Assembly: GCA_907164885.2 (NCBI GenBank)
Contig: OU015496.1
Location: forward strand, 131,747,875-131,811,874
Length of the DNA stretch: 64,000 bases
Direction: 5' to 3'
From: Dolomedes plantarius
Lineage: Eukaryota > Arthropoda > Arachnida > Araneae > Dolomedidae
A model generated the notes under the pieces. That model was not told the origin of the DNA. It searched no databases and was given only the letters and a program-made list of their open reading frames with translations. The position numbers were made by a program, and so were the translations under genes. The stretch's first letter is position 1. The number at the start of each line of letters is the position of its first letter. Positions 37,304 through 48,047 of the stretch are shown one piece after another.

Positions 37304-38664
37304 TCATGGACAACAAAATTAGCGCACCAAGAAATAATTGCGGGATCGTAACGAAACTTGCAATGAAGGTACATGTCGGGGAGATATGCAAATGATTACA
37401 AATGCAGCGTGATTGCGCATTACGTATAGCCGGCAGAGGGCGTTGAACATCGTACTCTGTGGAGTATAAAACAGGTAACCAAAGCTTGTTTGAGTGTACT
37501 GAATCATTTACAAAGGAAGAGCTGAGATAGACATGCCATTACACCGTGTTCGAAGACAATATAAGCAGTTGTCGCAGTTTGAGAGGGGGAGAATCGTCGG
37601 GATGATGGAAGCTGGGTGGTCAGCTAGGCGAGTAGCTCGTCAATTAGGCCGCTCTTATTGTGTTGTGAGGAGGTGTAGGGATCAGTGGACCCGAGAGATG
37701 TCATGTATACGAAAACCAGGCTCAGGACGACCTCGACAGACCAGTCGTCGAGAAGACCGCAACATCGTAAGAAATGCACAAGTACAGCCAACTGCTTCAT
37801 CGGCCGCCATCCAGGCACAGGTAGCACCTTCACTAGGGGCCTCTGTGTCTTCTCGAACCATACGACGGCGCCTGGCTGAAGGACAGTTTGCATCGCGGCG
37901 CCCATTACGTGTGCTGCCCTTGACGCCCACCATCGACACCTCCGTTTGGAGTTTTGCCGCGCACGAGGAAACTGGACTGCAGCGGAATGGAACCAGGTCG
38001 TCTTTATCGACGAATCCAGATTCAATCTCGGCAGTGATGACAATCGTGTTCGTGTGTGGAGAGCCCGTGGTGAACGCTTGAATCCTGCCTTTGCTGTACA
38101 GCGACACATCGCTCCCACAGGTGGTGAAATGGTATGGGGTGCCATTGCCTACAATACACGGTCACCCCTAGTATTGTTCCGTGGCACCATAACAGCCCAG
38201 CGGTATGTTCATGAAATCCTGCAACCACCCAGGAGCCATTTTCAACAAGAGAATGCTCGGCCTCATACGGCAAGTGTGTCACAAGACTGTCTCCGCACTC
38301 TTACTACCCTTCCTTGGCCTTCCCGATCTCCAGATTTGTGTCCAATCGAGCATATATGGGATCATTTGGGACGACGAGTTGGGCATCCCACGAGTTTGAA
38401 CGAACTAGATGCAAGGTTACAGCAAATATGGAACGAAATGTCTCAAGACATCATACAGAACTTGTATGACTCAATGACTGATCGTATTGCATCGTGCATT
38501 CGCGCTAGAGGGTGTCCAACGGAGTATTAACTCCTCCGTTGTTTTGCCTTTTTCTTTGATTTTCTTATCATTTACTTATATCAAAGTAGTCATTACGTAT
38601 GCAAAATTTCGTTTCATTTTGACGACGCCTTCTTGGTTCGCTAATTTTTTTGTCCATGAGTTTA
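37299..38664 (+). mobile_element. Tc1-type element, family 2, complete ends
   Basis: About 1366 bp between TACACTCATGGACAACAAAA and its inverse TTTTTTTGTCCATGAG plus TTTA at 38664. A TA microsatellite lies on the left and a short TA tract on the right. The right terminus has GCTAATTTTTTT where the left inverse has GCTAATTTTGTT. The orientation is opposite to the copy at 26.8-28.0 kb. Confidence 0.93.
37533..38530 (+). pseudogene. Tc1 transposase pseudogene (family 2)
   Basis: The ATG at 37533 begins MPLHRVRRQYKQLSQFERG. The paired HTH region is intact (first helices to LGRSYCVVRR, then a GRPRQTSRRED linker). At about 37934 one base is missing relative to the 27-kb copy (CCCACCATCG for CCCACACATCG), shifting to the frame 37946-38530. 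The first catalytic Asp is present (FIDESRFNLGSDD). Near 38225 a 27-bp net deletion removes nine residues after HEILQP. The second catalytic Asp is Glu (FQQENARPH). The final Glu is present (LCPIEHIWD) and the C-terminus (RARGCPTEY) is complete. The frameshift and the loss of the second Asp both abolish activity. Confidence 0.92.
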
Positions 38665-38673
38665 TATATATAT

Positions 38674-39246
38674 ACTAGTAGGTAGCCCGTCATTTTGACG
38701 TCATAATGGAAAAAGTATATGAAAGTTAAAAAATATCCCGAATTATCTAAAATATTGCATTTAATCGACACCTTGTAAAAGCAAACCCTTTCATTATTTT
38801 TTATTTATTTAGTTTTTCATGCGATTGGAGTAGTAGACTGCCATCCAACCCGTCATTTTGACGTCACAATACTAAAAATGACGTTATAATGGAAAAAGTA
38901 TATGAAAGTTAAAAACTTTTTTTACAGCTCACTTCACGATTCATTCACATTCAAGTTTATTTACTTTCAGAATTCATCGCAAAAGTAAACAGATTTTTAA
39001 AAACTGTTAAATATACAGCTAAAAACATGTAATTTTTTTTATTTCTTAATGTTTTATAGAAAAATAGGCTGAACAAATGTGATTTGATGGAGAAGATATT
39101 TGTTTTTAGGTAAGAAAAAATTCTGATCCACATCTGAAATTGAAATTAAGCCTATTTGGCGGTTTGTTTACCGAGGGCTTCAATTGAAAGATGAGTACAG
39201 CCCGGAAGTGTCATACAGAGACAACGGCTATTATATATAGGATATA
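38674..39246. repeat. Short direct repeat pair in AT-rich spacer
   Basis: CCGTCATTTTGACGTC occurs at 38687-38702 and 38849-38864. Each copy is followed by a version of ATAATGGAAAAAGTATATGA and AAGTTAAAAA. The first copy is preceded by CTAGTAGGTAGCCCGT, reminiscent of the reversed Helitron-type ends elsewhere but without a clear hairpin. No gene seen to 39246. Confidence 0.6.
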
Positions 39247-40544
39247 TACAGAGGCTGTTCGCACATTTTTTAGACGATTTTGGTAAGCGGTAATAAAAAA
39301 TCGTTTGCTGCAAAAGAAGTAATTGCAATTGTAGTATGTTTTTAAAAGGCAAAATTATCGTCTACAGCTTGAAAGTTTTGTTTTTATTCAAAATGGCGTT
39401 TTTAACAAAGCAGTGGTTCGAAGGCTACATTTATGCTCTTTCCGAAGACAAATATGCATACTCATTTATCCAAAACCGATGTGAAAGTTATGGTTTTGTG
39501 ATATCTAAAGCGTCGATAGATAATATCGTCAACAAGAAAGGAAAAAAACGTCAAATTGGAGCCTCAAGTGGGACAAAAATTCCAAACAAGTATCCAAGGA
39601 AAAAACGGACATCTTTGACTATTGCAAAGGTACGTTGTTTAATGTAAAAAGAAAATCCCCCTAGTCAAAAGACAGTTGCAAAATCATTAAAATGCTCTGT
39701 GTCCACTGTAAACAAAATGATAAACGTTGATTTAAATCTTAAGAAAGCGAAAAAACGCAATGTGCATCGTCTTCTTCCAAATCATATCGCTGAACGCAGG
39801 ACACGCTGCAGAATTCTATATGAGAAACACTTATCCGAAGAAAAATGGAAAACAATTGTCACAATAGATGAATTATGGGTGTATTTAAATGATTGCAACA
39901 AAAAAGAGCCATTTATTATCATAAAAGGGGAGAAAAAAATTAAGTACATGGTTCAAAGAATCGAAAGAAAGTTTTTCTAAGGGATTCATGATTGTTCCTG
40001 GTTTTTCTTATAATGGCAAGTTAAAAATAAAGAGAGTGGAAAAAAATGTCAAGATTAACTCCAAATACTATCAGGAACATATTTTATCGCCAATTTTTCT
40101 GAATGAAATTCCATCGCTTTACCCACAGTGCCATTAATCTGTGAGACTCCATCAAGACAAAACTAGCAGTCACACATTAAAATCCACTATAAATTTCTTA
40201 AAAGAAATGGAACAAAAAACTGGTATGAAGGCCATACCCGTCACTGATATCACTACTAAATCTCCAGATGTATCACCTATGGATTTTTGTGCTTTCGGAC
40301 TTTTAAAATCTGCATTATCCAAACGTCGTCCCAAAACCCTTACAGGACTCTGGAAAGCTGTTCAGGAGGAATGGGATAGAATACCTCTTCTGACACTTCA
40401 AAAGGCTTTATTATCCTGGAAATTGCGGTGTCGAAAGATAGTTCAGAATAGGGGATGTCAAATAGAACATTTAAAACACAAGAATTTTACGTAATTTAGT
40501 TTTGTGAATACAATATACATCGTCTAAAAAATGTGGGAACAGAC

Positions 40545-40550
<6 letters not shown>
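39247..40550 (+). mobile_element. DD41D-type mariner element, copy 1
   Basis: About 1304 bp between TACAGAGGCTGTTCGCACAT and ATGTGGGAACAGACTCTGTA. The terminal inverted repeats extend about 30 bp (through TTTTTTAGACGAT). TA flanks both sides, with a (TA)n tract starting at the right terminus. Nearly identical to the copy at 61958-63262. Confidence 0.92.
39393..40494 (+). pseudogene. DD41D mariner transposase pseudogene, copy 1
   Basis: The ATG at 39393 starts MAFLTKQWFEGYIYALSEDK. The second HTH is in VAKSLKCSVSTVNKMI. Catalytic residues are Asp in VTIDELWVY, Asp in LHQDKTSSHT and Asp in SPMDFCAFG. The count between the second and third is 41 residues, which places it in the DD41D (rosa-like) group of mariner relatives. 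Inactivating changes are a TAA for Leu after KVRCLM, one A lost from the A-run after DCNKK shifting the frame, and a TAA just before SVRLHQDK. Otherwise nearly collinear with the 62-kb copy. Confidence 0.88.
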
Positions 40551-40575
<25 letters not shown>

Positions 40576-41410
40576 TTAAGTATGACGTATTAGACACATA
40601 AGAGTTCGCAAAAACAAGTGTAGAACATAAAAAAGATAAATTTTTTTTATTATGCAAAGTAAATATATTCTCAATGACTACATACGGGTGATTTTTAAGA
40701 GAGTTCGTCGAAATTCACTTAATTCTTCCTTGTACTTTTTTGTTAACATCTTCCTAATTTTAATAAAAAAATTCTATTACTAGAAATCTTTCAGTGAGGA
40801 ACGAGTGATTTGGGTTGTTCAAGAAAGTGAGGATACTCTCCAGCAGAATGTTATTAAGTTCACTGAAAACAAATATAACTGATTAAAAACAATTCTTTCC
40901 GACTACACTGAGACAAACATGAAGGGTTTAAGTCACATTTCTACCGGAGAATTGAGAGAACGTTCAATATCGTTTTTAAAAGAAAAAATATATATCCTGT
41001 CAACTTGTATGTCAATTTCTTTCCTTGCATCAACTTTTCATTCATTAAAGAAATGTTTTAGATTGCTGAGATTGACAGAAAATATGAATGGGAAATCGCA
41101 AACTGTTATAATTTTTTTGGAAATGTATTATTGATCTAGATCATGATGTCTCTTGCGAGGAGTCAAAAATTGAAAGTCACTGCGGACGGAAATAATGCCA
41201 GTCATACTTCTCGATTGCCTGGTACAGGTGATTAAAATTAAAAATGAAATTCTACCTCATTTTTACTAATACATTCTTTTCTATCACTCGTGGCATATGA
41301 AGACAAATTGAAAAGACTAACATATATTTTAAAATTTTCCTTCAATATATGTTTTGAATAATTTTAACCTAACGAATATCATGTAAAAGTGCGACAGTAC
41401 ATATATACGG

Positions 41411-41507
<97 letters not shown>

Positions 41508-42044
41508 GGGAGAGTGGAATAAAACTGTGAAAGGGAATATGTGAAACAATTTATCTTCAAAAGTTAAATCTTTTGTATTTAGCAATTTTTTCTAAACTAA
41601 AATTCCGGAATTCGTTAACTTACATACTATAGTTTTTAAATTGAAATGTCTAAGTCTATTAATAAGTATATTCCAGGTCATTGAATATTCATAAAGAAAA
41701 AAACATTTTTTCTGTCTTTCAAATCATTTTAAACAATAATTTATAAGAAATATATTTTTCCTTTTATCCCATACATATTTTGAAAAGTATATGTAAAACA
41801 TGAATTTTTAGTCTGCGTTTTAGATATAGTATCTTAAATAATTGACATTTTTTATTCCATCTAAGATAGACAATGTAAAATGTTATGCATATCAAACTCT
41901 GACAACAATTGGAGCATTAACATAACATACATAGATATTTTCATTTTTTGAGAAATTATGTATAACGAAAAAATGCAATATAAAGTGATGGTAAAATTCC
42001 CAATAATTTATCAAAAATTTTATATTTCTCTAACTATACTTCTA
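40551..42044. other. No gene seen; long (TA)n at 41412-41505
   Basis: AT-rich sequence. The frame 40919-41134 (+) has no recognisable domain. The ~94-bp TA tract at 41412-41505 is one of the longest in the window and has no transposon at its edges. Confidence 0.45.
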
Positions 42045-42790
42045 AAAATTTTTCTGCGACTGTAAGTAATTTGATTTGTTCAGAAAGAAAATGTCCATCA
42101 GTTCACATTTTAAATGTAGACAAAAGAAAAAATGAAGAAAAAAATATTAGAAATTTTGAACTTTCAGATCACATTATGGTTTAAGGACAAGCTATTTTTA
42201 TATTCCGGGTCAAGATGAATAAGTAACATTAAAATATTTTGTGCGAAGAATCAAAAAGCACTTTTTCACTCAATTTGTAGTCAGGCTTTCGAGAGTTTGA
42301 TAAAAAATTTACCTCCAGAAAACGCAATTTACTTTAATAGAAGATTGTTCTTTCTAGTTCGGATTTTTCAGTGCGGCCAAATTGAAAAGTTTTTATGTCC
42401 ATTTATGTGCAATATTTTTGTAACATATTTTCTGAGGGAATATCTGCGAGTAAATTATTGTGTGACAAGAGGCATTTTCCTTTATGTGAACCTCTTTTGT
42501 TATTTTCTGCTTTTATGCCCGCAATGAAGGCATGAAGATTTTTGTGAAGGAAATAAAAAGTACTTCATAGGTGTTTGGGATTTTTAGTTGGCTAAAAGTT
42601 TTTAAAAATTGAAAGAGTTCAAAATGTATGTCTATGTATAAAATAAAATTTCTTTTCTCTCACCTCATAAGAAAAAGTAAAGGATTTTAGAAAATTTACC
42701 GTAAAGAACATGCAAAAGTTCAAGAAAAATCTCCCACTAAACTAAAATCGATTTTTTTAAGGACTACTAAAACTATGATTAAGTATTTTA
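42045..42790 (-). repeat. Right arm of an inverted duplication (partner 24660-25525)
   Basis: On the minus strand it repeats the block order of 24660-25525. Indels differ, and the ~100-bp TA tract of the left arm is absent. The frame 42297-42527 is unsupported by the other arm and is not a gene. Confidence 0.85.
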
Positions 42791-42800
42791 TATATATATA

Positions 42801-44417
42801 TAGGGTAACTCTAGGATAGATGGCCATAGAGGAGAGATGGCCAGTCTAAATATTTCCAAAACTTGATCATAAATGGCAGTTTAAACTTTGATCGTAGGAA
42901 GTCTTCAATGAGTTCATTCATTGCTAGGTACAGGTGTGTTTTTCTTTTACAAAAAGTAAGTGAAATTTTAATATTTATTTAATTTAGTGGTTGAATAATT
43001 TTGTTGAGTTAGGTGTCTGAATGTTTTGCAATACGTACGTTGCATTTTTTATTTACTTTACGGACTTTTAAGGCACGTATATAACCCAATCTTTGTTTCT
43101 AAGCCTAAAACAAAGACGTACAATGGCGGAGTGACGCTTTAAATTGGGTGGCAATCTGTCCTTCAATTTCAGGATAGATGGCCACATAAAATCGAGGAGA
43201 GATGACCACCTTTGATCAATACTTCAAAATTATACGGAGCGAGGATTTTAACTAAATATAATTATATTTAAAATAATTATATGACTTTTATGTTTATAAT
43301 TATGTTAATGGATATAATTGTTTCAATTTTAACTAATATAAATATTTCAAAAAATAATAATAATACAATATGCCGAACGATGTTTTTCTGAAGTTTTTCA
43401 AGATGTTGAATAAATATATAAAATACATAAGAAGTACATATGAATACATATAAATACATAAGAAATCCCCATTCAAACCGAGGGACCTGGAGTCAAAATG
43501 ATTTGTCTAAGGCAATGGAGGCTGTGCAAACAGGATCATATTCGGTAAAAGAAGCGTCTGTAACATTTCACATGCCACGCAAGACTTTGGAGCGCCGACT
43601 GAAGACCAATAATTCCAATAAAGGAAAGCATGGGATGCTGGTCTTATGTTTGGAAAAGAAAACGAAGAAAGATTAGTTAAACGAATGAATAAACAGGGAT
43701 TCCCATTTACTCGAGATGATGTGAGAATTCTCGCCTTTGAATTTGCCAAAAAACTGGATATAAAGCATCGTTTTAAGGATACGAGTGACAAAAAAAAAAC
43801 ACGACACTTCCAGTAGCGAAGAAGATTAAATACATTTGAAATTATCAGAATCTACAGATTTCGAGGGAATAGAATTTGATGAGGATCACTATGTTTGTTG
43901 TGGAGAAGAATACAATACCATAACCAAAAAAAGGATGACTGGATAAAATCCATAAGGTGCCTGAAGTGGTTCCGTGAAACGTGTACAAACTATCAAGACC
44001 TTTGCCAAAAATTTGGTAAAATTTTACGAAAAAATGGTTGAAATTATACTTCAAATTTTGTTTATTCGAACTTTATTCACTCATTTTCCGTGATATAATT
44101 GCATCATTACAAATTGCTATATGCTTTTCATGATTAACTATATGAAATGTGTTGTTTTTTGCTAGTTTAACTTCCCTTTTTATTTCTTGTATTGGAGGGC
44201 CATCTATCCTCGGCTTGAAGGAGAGATGGCCATCTGCCATTTTAATTTCAAACTTTGTTTTCCACTTTTTGTTGTGAATTCTTAATTACTTTTTCCCAAA
44301 ATATGATGAGCATACGCATAAGAATTTTAAATATGCATAAATATTTATTGTGTTTGCATTCTAAAATTTTGTATTTCAATCTTTAAAAACTATGGTCATC
44401 AATCATAGAGTTACCAT
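42801..44417 (+). mobile_element. Pogo-like element with subterminal repeats
   Basis: About 1.6 kb. The left end reads GGGTAACTCTAGGATAGATG; the right end, reverse-complemented, reads GGTAACTCTATGATTGATGA. (TA)n lies directly outside both ends. GATAGATGGCCA/GAGAGATGGCC boxes occur near 42816-42842 and 43172-43210. They recur inverted near 44200 and direct near 44222, giving a set of subterminal repeats. Confidence 0.8.
43440..44042 (+). pseudogene. Pogo/CENP-B-like transposase, internally deleted
   Basis: The N-terminal psq-type HTH is clear: NRGTWSQNDLSKAMEAVQTG, then KEASVTFHMPRKTLERRL. After a frame change near 43640 it continues GKENEERLVKRMNKQG, then FPFTRDDVRILAFEFAKKL, the start of the CENP-B HTH region. 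The DDE catalytic domain (about 250 residues) is missing. The sequence resumes near 43880 with an acidic segment and a cysteine-rich tail (CCGEEYNT, then RCLKWFRETCTNYQ), like the PHD-type zinc-binding C-terminus of this arthropod pogo group, where active members have WFHETC. Several stops are present. It is a deletion derivative that keeps DNA-binding parts and ends. Confidence 0.8.
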
Positions 44418-44433
44418 ATATATATATATATAT

Positions 44434-45169
44434 GCAAAACCTCATAATTTGGAGAATTATTTTTGAAAACTTCATGATACATAGGCGAGATATAGCATAA
44501 ATACATTGGGATAAAACAAAAAGCATATTTTATAGAATAAACTTAACTTATACCTTATTTTTCTAATTTAATTTCATGTTTCCCACAGGAATATAAAATA
44601 ATTTATTAATATAAAGTAGGTACAATTTACATTTAAATTTTTTTCTTTATAATCCGGTCGACAAGCAGCCGTCGAGTACGACTCAGTTACGTTAAATATA
44701 TGAATTTTCATCCATATTTAATGATCTAGATCAATAATATCTTTTTTACAAAATTATAATCCTTTACAACTATTTTATACGTATTTAAAACATTTCTCTA
44801 ATGTGTGAAAATTTGACGCAACGGCTGAAATTGACATCTCAGGCGGCAGGATATTTTAATTTTTTTGTTTCGAAAAGGATATTGAATGTTCTTTCAATTC
44901 ATTGCAAAAAATATGTCTTAAAACCTTCATCTTCGTCCCAATGGAGTCATTTGAATTTATTTTTATCAATTACTTTTTATCAAGTGCACTAAATAACATT
45001 GATTTATTAGAATGTGCCCTATGCTTTTAATGTTGGTTACATTCACAATCCATGACAAAATTCCAAAATTATATTCGAATTTCCATAGTTTTTACATGTG
45101 AATATTAGATATCAAAATTAAAAATTCACCACATATCTGTCTACCTGCGCACACACACACACGTATATC
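44434..45169. other. No gene seen
   Basis: AT-rich. The small GC-richer patch near 44655-44690 and the frame 44801-44992 show no recognisable motif. Confidence 0.45.
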
Positions 45170-45400
45170 TTTAAAAATTCACCAATCTTTAAAAATTCTA
45201 ATCTTTTAATTTCTAATCTTTAAAAATTCACCAAAAATCAGAAAAACGAGGTAAAGATTCGAAAAAGATTTCATTTTAAAGGAATTTTTATGATCTTTCT
45301 CGTGATATAAATTTTAGAACACTCAACTTAATATTTTAAATGCAAACTTAAAAAAAGTTTAATAAACAGCTTAAAAATTTAATTTAAAAAAATCTACGAA
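45170..45400 (-). mobile_element. Repeat family R1, copy b (partial)
   Basis: Matches the distal part of R1 copy c: GAAAAAGATTTCATTTTAAA, GATCTTTCTCGTGATA, and AACAGCTTAAAAATTTAATT near 45366. Its homology ends within the last codons of the gypsy integrase remnant, so the gypsy element is broken at this junction. Preceded by a (CA)n run and a short local duplication of AATCTTTAAAAATTCACCA. Confidence 0.65.
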
Positions 45401-46435
45401 GATGTTGATGTCGCTATGTTGATCCGCTCACGGGCGAAATTATGAATGTCTTCAAAACGGGCCTCGAGTTCACTGATGTACTCTTCAGGCGACGAAGGCG
45501 TGTCTGGAGGGCGTCCGTACAGGAGATCACATGGCAGACGGAGGTCTCGACCGAAAAGCATCTGGGATGGTGTATAGCCAGTAGTTTCGGGGAGAACACT
45601 TCGATAAGCAAGTAGGAACAGACATAACTTTCGGTCCCAGTCTTCTTGGTTTCTTGAAACTAGCATTGAGAAGTTATTTAGGATGGTTCGATTAAACCTC
45701 TCAACCATGCCGTCCGATTGTGGGTGTAGACGAGTTGTTTAGGTTTTGTTGATTCCAAGTAGCTGACACAGTCCCTTAAAGACAGCAGAGATGAAATTTG
45801 TTCCTTGATCGGAATGAATCTCAAGTGGTGTTCCGTATTTTAATACCCAATTTTGAACTAGTGCCTCTGCTACTGTCGAAGATGCTTGATCGGCGATTGG
45901 ATAAGCCTCGGGCCATTTCGTGAAGTAGTCCATGACAACAAGGATGTATCTGAAGCCATCAGTAGTCCGTGGAAGAGGACCAAGAATGTCGAGAGCGATT
46001 CGTTCAAAGGGTGCTCCTACATTATAACGATGAAGCTTTTCGCGACTGCGTGTTTTCGGTACTTTACGGGCTACACGGGCGTCACAGGATTGACACCACT
46101 TCCCGACGTCATTTCTCGCTTTGTTCCAGAAAAAGCGTTCCCGAAACTTCTGTGAGGTTTTAGTCACTCCGAAATGGTCTCCCATTGGACTACTATGAAG
46201 TTCTTTAAGAACGTTAGGTATCCTTGCTCTTGGGAGTAGAAGCTGCCACCGAAATGTTTTACCGTCATCAGATTCCCATGTTCTGTTTAAAATGCCATTA
46301 CGAATGTAAAAGTGAGTCCCACAGAGACCAATAACGCTTTGTTGCTGGACTCAAGTTTGATATATCTTGCCAGGTAGGTCTTGTGCTGGATGACTCTATA
46401 AATTCTAAAATGGGTTTTAGTTCAGGATCTTCCTG
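45394..46435 (-). pseudogene. Gypsy integrase remnant
   Basis: A linker reading WQLLLPRARIPNVLKELHSS leads into the zinc-binding HHCC domain (MGDHFGVTKT and CQSCDARVAR). The catalytic core follows: first Asp in ALDILGPLPRT, second in IHSDQGTNF (both in 45739-46185), then Glu in MVERFNRTIL in the frame 45394-45708. A stop at 45739 separates the two open frames. The C-terminus runs to ARERINIATSTSS and stops at the junction with the R1 repeat. In a complete element this would be the last enzyme of Pol. The preceding enzymes are missing. Confidence 0.88.
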
Positions 46436-46439
46436 TTTC

Positions 46440-47562
46440 TTGGGAATGTTCTTGGCTCCCGAATTTTGGCGCAATTGGCAGTTTCATCGGGTGTGCCCTT
46501 CGCCACCGCAACTCCAGCATTTTATGACTTACGGGTCGTCTGTCAAGCTTAACTGATCTCATAGCATTGACCTGTTTTTACAACTCGTGTATTCTTTCCA
46601 TTAAATGCTTCATTGTACGTTCGGAAGATTCTGCAATGTTCGCAATCCTAATAGAATGGCGGTGTTTTTGTGAAGCTTGTTGGGCTGCTTAAAACTCCAT
46701 CGCATAGACTAAGGCGGACTTCAGATCTTTAACGTCCGCCATTCGAAGTGCCTTCTGTATTTTAAACTCGGGAACTCCATCGATAAAATTTTGTAAAGCA
46801 AGATCTTCTGTTGGCGAGATTTGCTTCAGCTCGCAGAGATGCAGCCAATTGACACGCTTTTGTTACAGAGCTCCATCACCTGGCGTCTGCCACAATCGAG
46901 AATTGAGTTTTGTAAACTTGCCAAGAAGATATTCCATCATAGGTTGACAGCTTAATGGGTGGCCGGGAGGTGAGAGATATACAGTTAGAATCTTCAGTAA
47001 CATAAGTATTTGACAATCTCTGTTCTAAAACCTGTACTTTTCTTGAAACGTCGGTAAATTTTCCCTCTGAATTTTCTTTTATATCGCCAAATTTTTCTTC
47101 TATAGTTTCAAATTTCTTGCCAAATTTTACTTCCATAATTTCAAATTTGTTGCCACATTTCTCTTCCAAATTTTCAAATTTGTTGTCAACTTTATCAAAT
47201 TTTTCCTCCATATTTTAAAACTTGTTGTCAATTTTATCAAATTTTAATTCTAAATTTTCTTTTATAAAGCCAATATTTGCTCCAAAAATATTAAATTTGT
47301 GTTACACATTCTGGAATTTTTCTTCAAATTTTTCTTCTATTTCTGTCACTTTTTCATTCACGGTAGTTATAATTTCACACTTTAATTCTTTCCGAACAGC
47401 CGATATTTCCGTCTTTATCTCTTCTTGACCTGCAGACATTTTTTTCTTTATCTCCTCTTGAGCTATAGCCGTTTTAGTCATCGCAACAATAATCTGTTGA
47501 AATTTATCTTCCAAAGCTTGAACTGTAACAGTCTGATCAGCCATTGATCTTCTAAAAGGCAT
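46440..47562 (-). pseudogene. Gypsy gag remnant with coiled coil and CCHC knuckle
   Basis: Start at 47562 (or MADQTVTVQALEDKFQQII at 47544). A long heptad-rich coiled coil of repeated EEKF/GQEEIK-type units fills 47544-47070, followed by PIKLSTYDGISSWQVYKTQF, a block typical of arthropod gypsy Gag proteins. A stop at 47302 and another just upstream of 47211 interrupt the same frame. Next comes DLKSALVYAME in a shifted reading, and near 46480-46520 the zinc knuckle CWSCGGEGHTR-NC, where one residue is a stop. The core of the matrix/capsid region is shortened. Confidence 0.8.
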
Positions 47563-47574
47563 TCAATATCTACA

Positions 47575-47587
47575 CCACTGACACCAA
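47575..47587 (-). promoter_or_regulatory. Primer-binding site
   Basis: Minus-strand TGGTGTCAGTGGTG lies directly after the LTR end (AACATTT). The TGGTGTCAG core is the usual start of arthropod gypsy priming sites. Confidence 0.6.
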
Positions 47588-47589
47588 AA

Positions 47590-48033
47590 TGTTCCATTTT
47601 CTGGGTTCGATGGGATTGAATAAAAATTTCTTCAGAAAGTTTACACAAAACAAAATTTATTGTTCTATAAATTCTTCAGGCGCAAACACAAATTCAACAG
47701 AAAACACGTAACAATTGTCTTCTATACAGCAGAAAACTCTAAAAATACAATTCAGAATAACAGTCTTCAATTCAATACTCACCTGCCGTTCTTTCAATAC
47801 ATTCAATTCTCAGCAGAAAATAATACTCAGTTAAAATGCCAATGTCAGGTATATTTATAGACTTCCAAAGCACCCTCTATCGGCCAGCAAACTAGAAATT
47901 GCTGGAACATTCCAGAAAGGCGTAGAAGGTTGGCGACCATTTGGAGTCATCTAGCTTTAATTTGGTGATATATTGCCAAATTTGGCGACCAAAATAAGCC
48001 ACCAAATCTATCGCCAATTCGGCGAAAATTATC
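47590..48033 (-). repeat. Probable 5' LTR
   Basis: On the plus strand the segment begins TGTTCC and can end with CA at 48032-48033. It contains a TATA box on the minus strand (TATAAATATACC, about 47859-47848) and lies just outside the primer-binding site. With the second LTR missing, its exact ends cannot be checked. Confidence 0.55.
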
Positions 48034-48047
48034 AATTTATTAACCTA

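Larger units (their letters stand above)
45394..48033 (-). mobile_element. Ty3/gypsy LTR retrotransposon, internally deleted
   Basis: On the minus strand the order is 5' LTR (about 48033-47590), primer-binding site, gag, CCHC knuckle, then directly integrase. Protease, reverse transcriptase and RNase H are absent between the knuckle (about 46480) and the pre-integrase segment (about 46430), so one deletion removed roughly 2 kb or more. No 3' LTR is found to the left; the element stops in an R1 repeat at about 45400. Confidence 0.88.

Noticed and set aside
37624..38145. Minus-strand open frames (86-173 codons) over the 37.5-kb Tc1
   Set aside because: Antisense shadows; the catalytic and HTH motifs are on the plus strand.
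26815..38664. One large palindrome centred near 32.7 kb formed by the two family-2 Tc1 copies
   Set aside because: The sequence between and outside the two copies does not match in reverse complement; they are separate insertions of one family.
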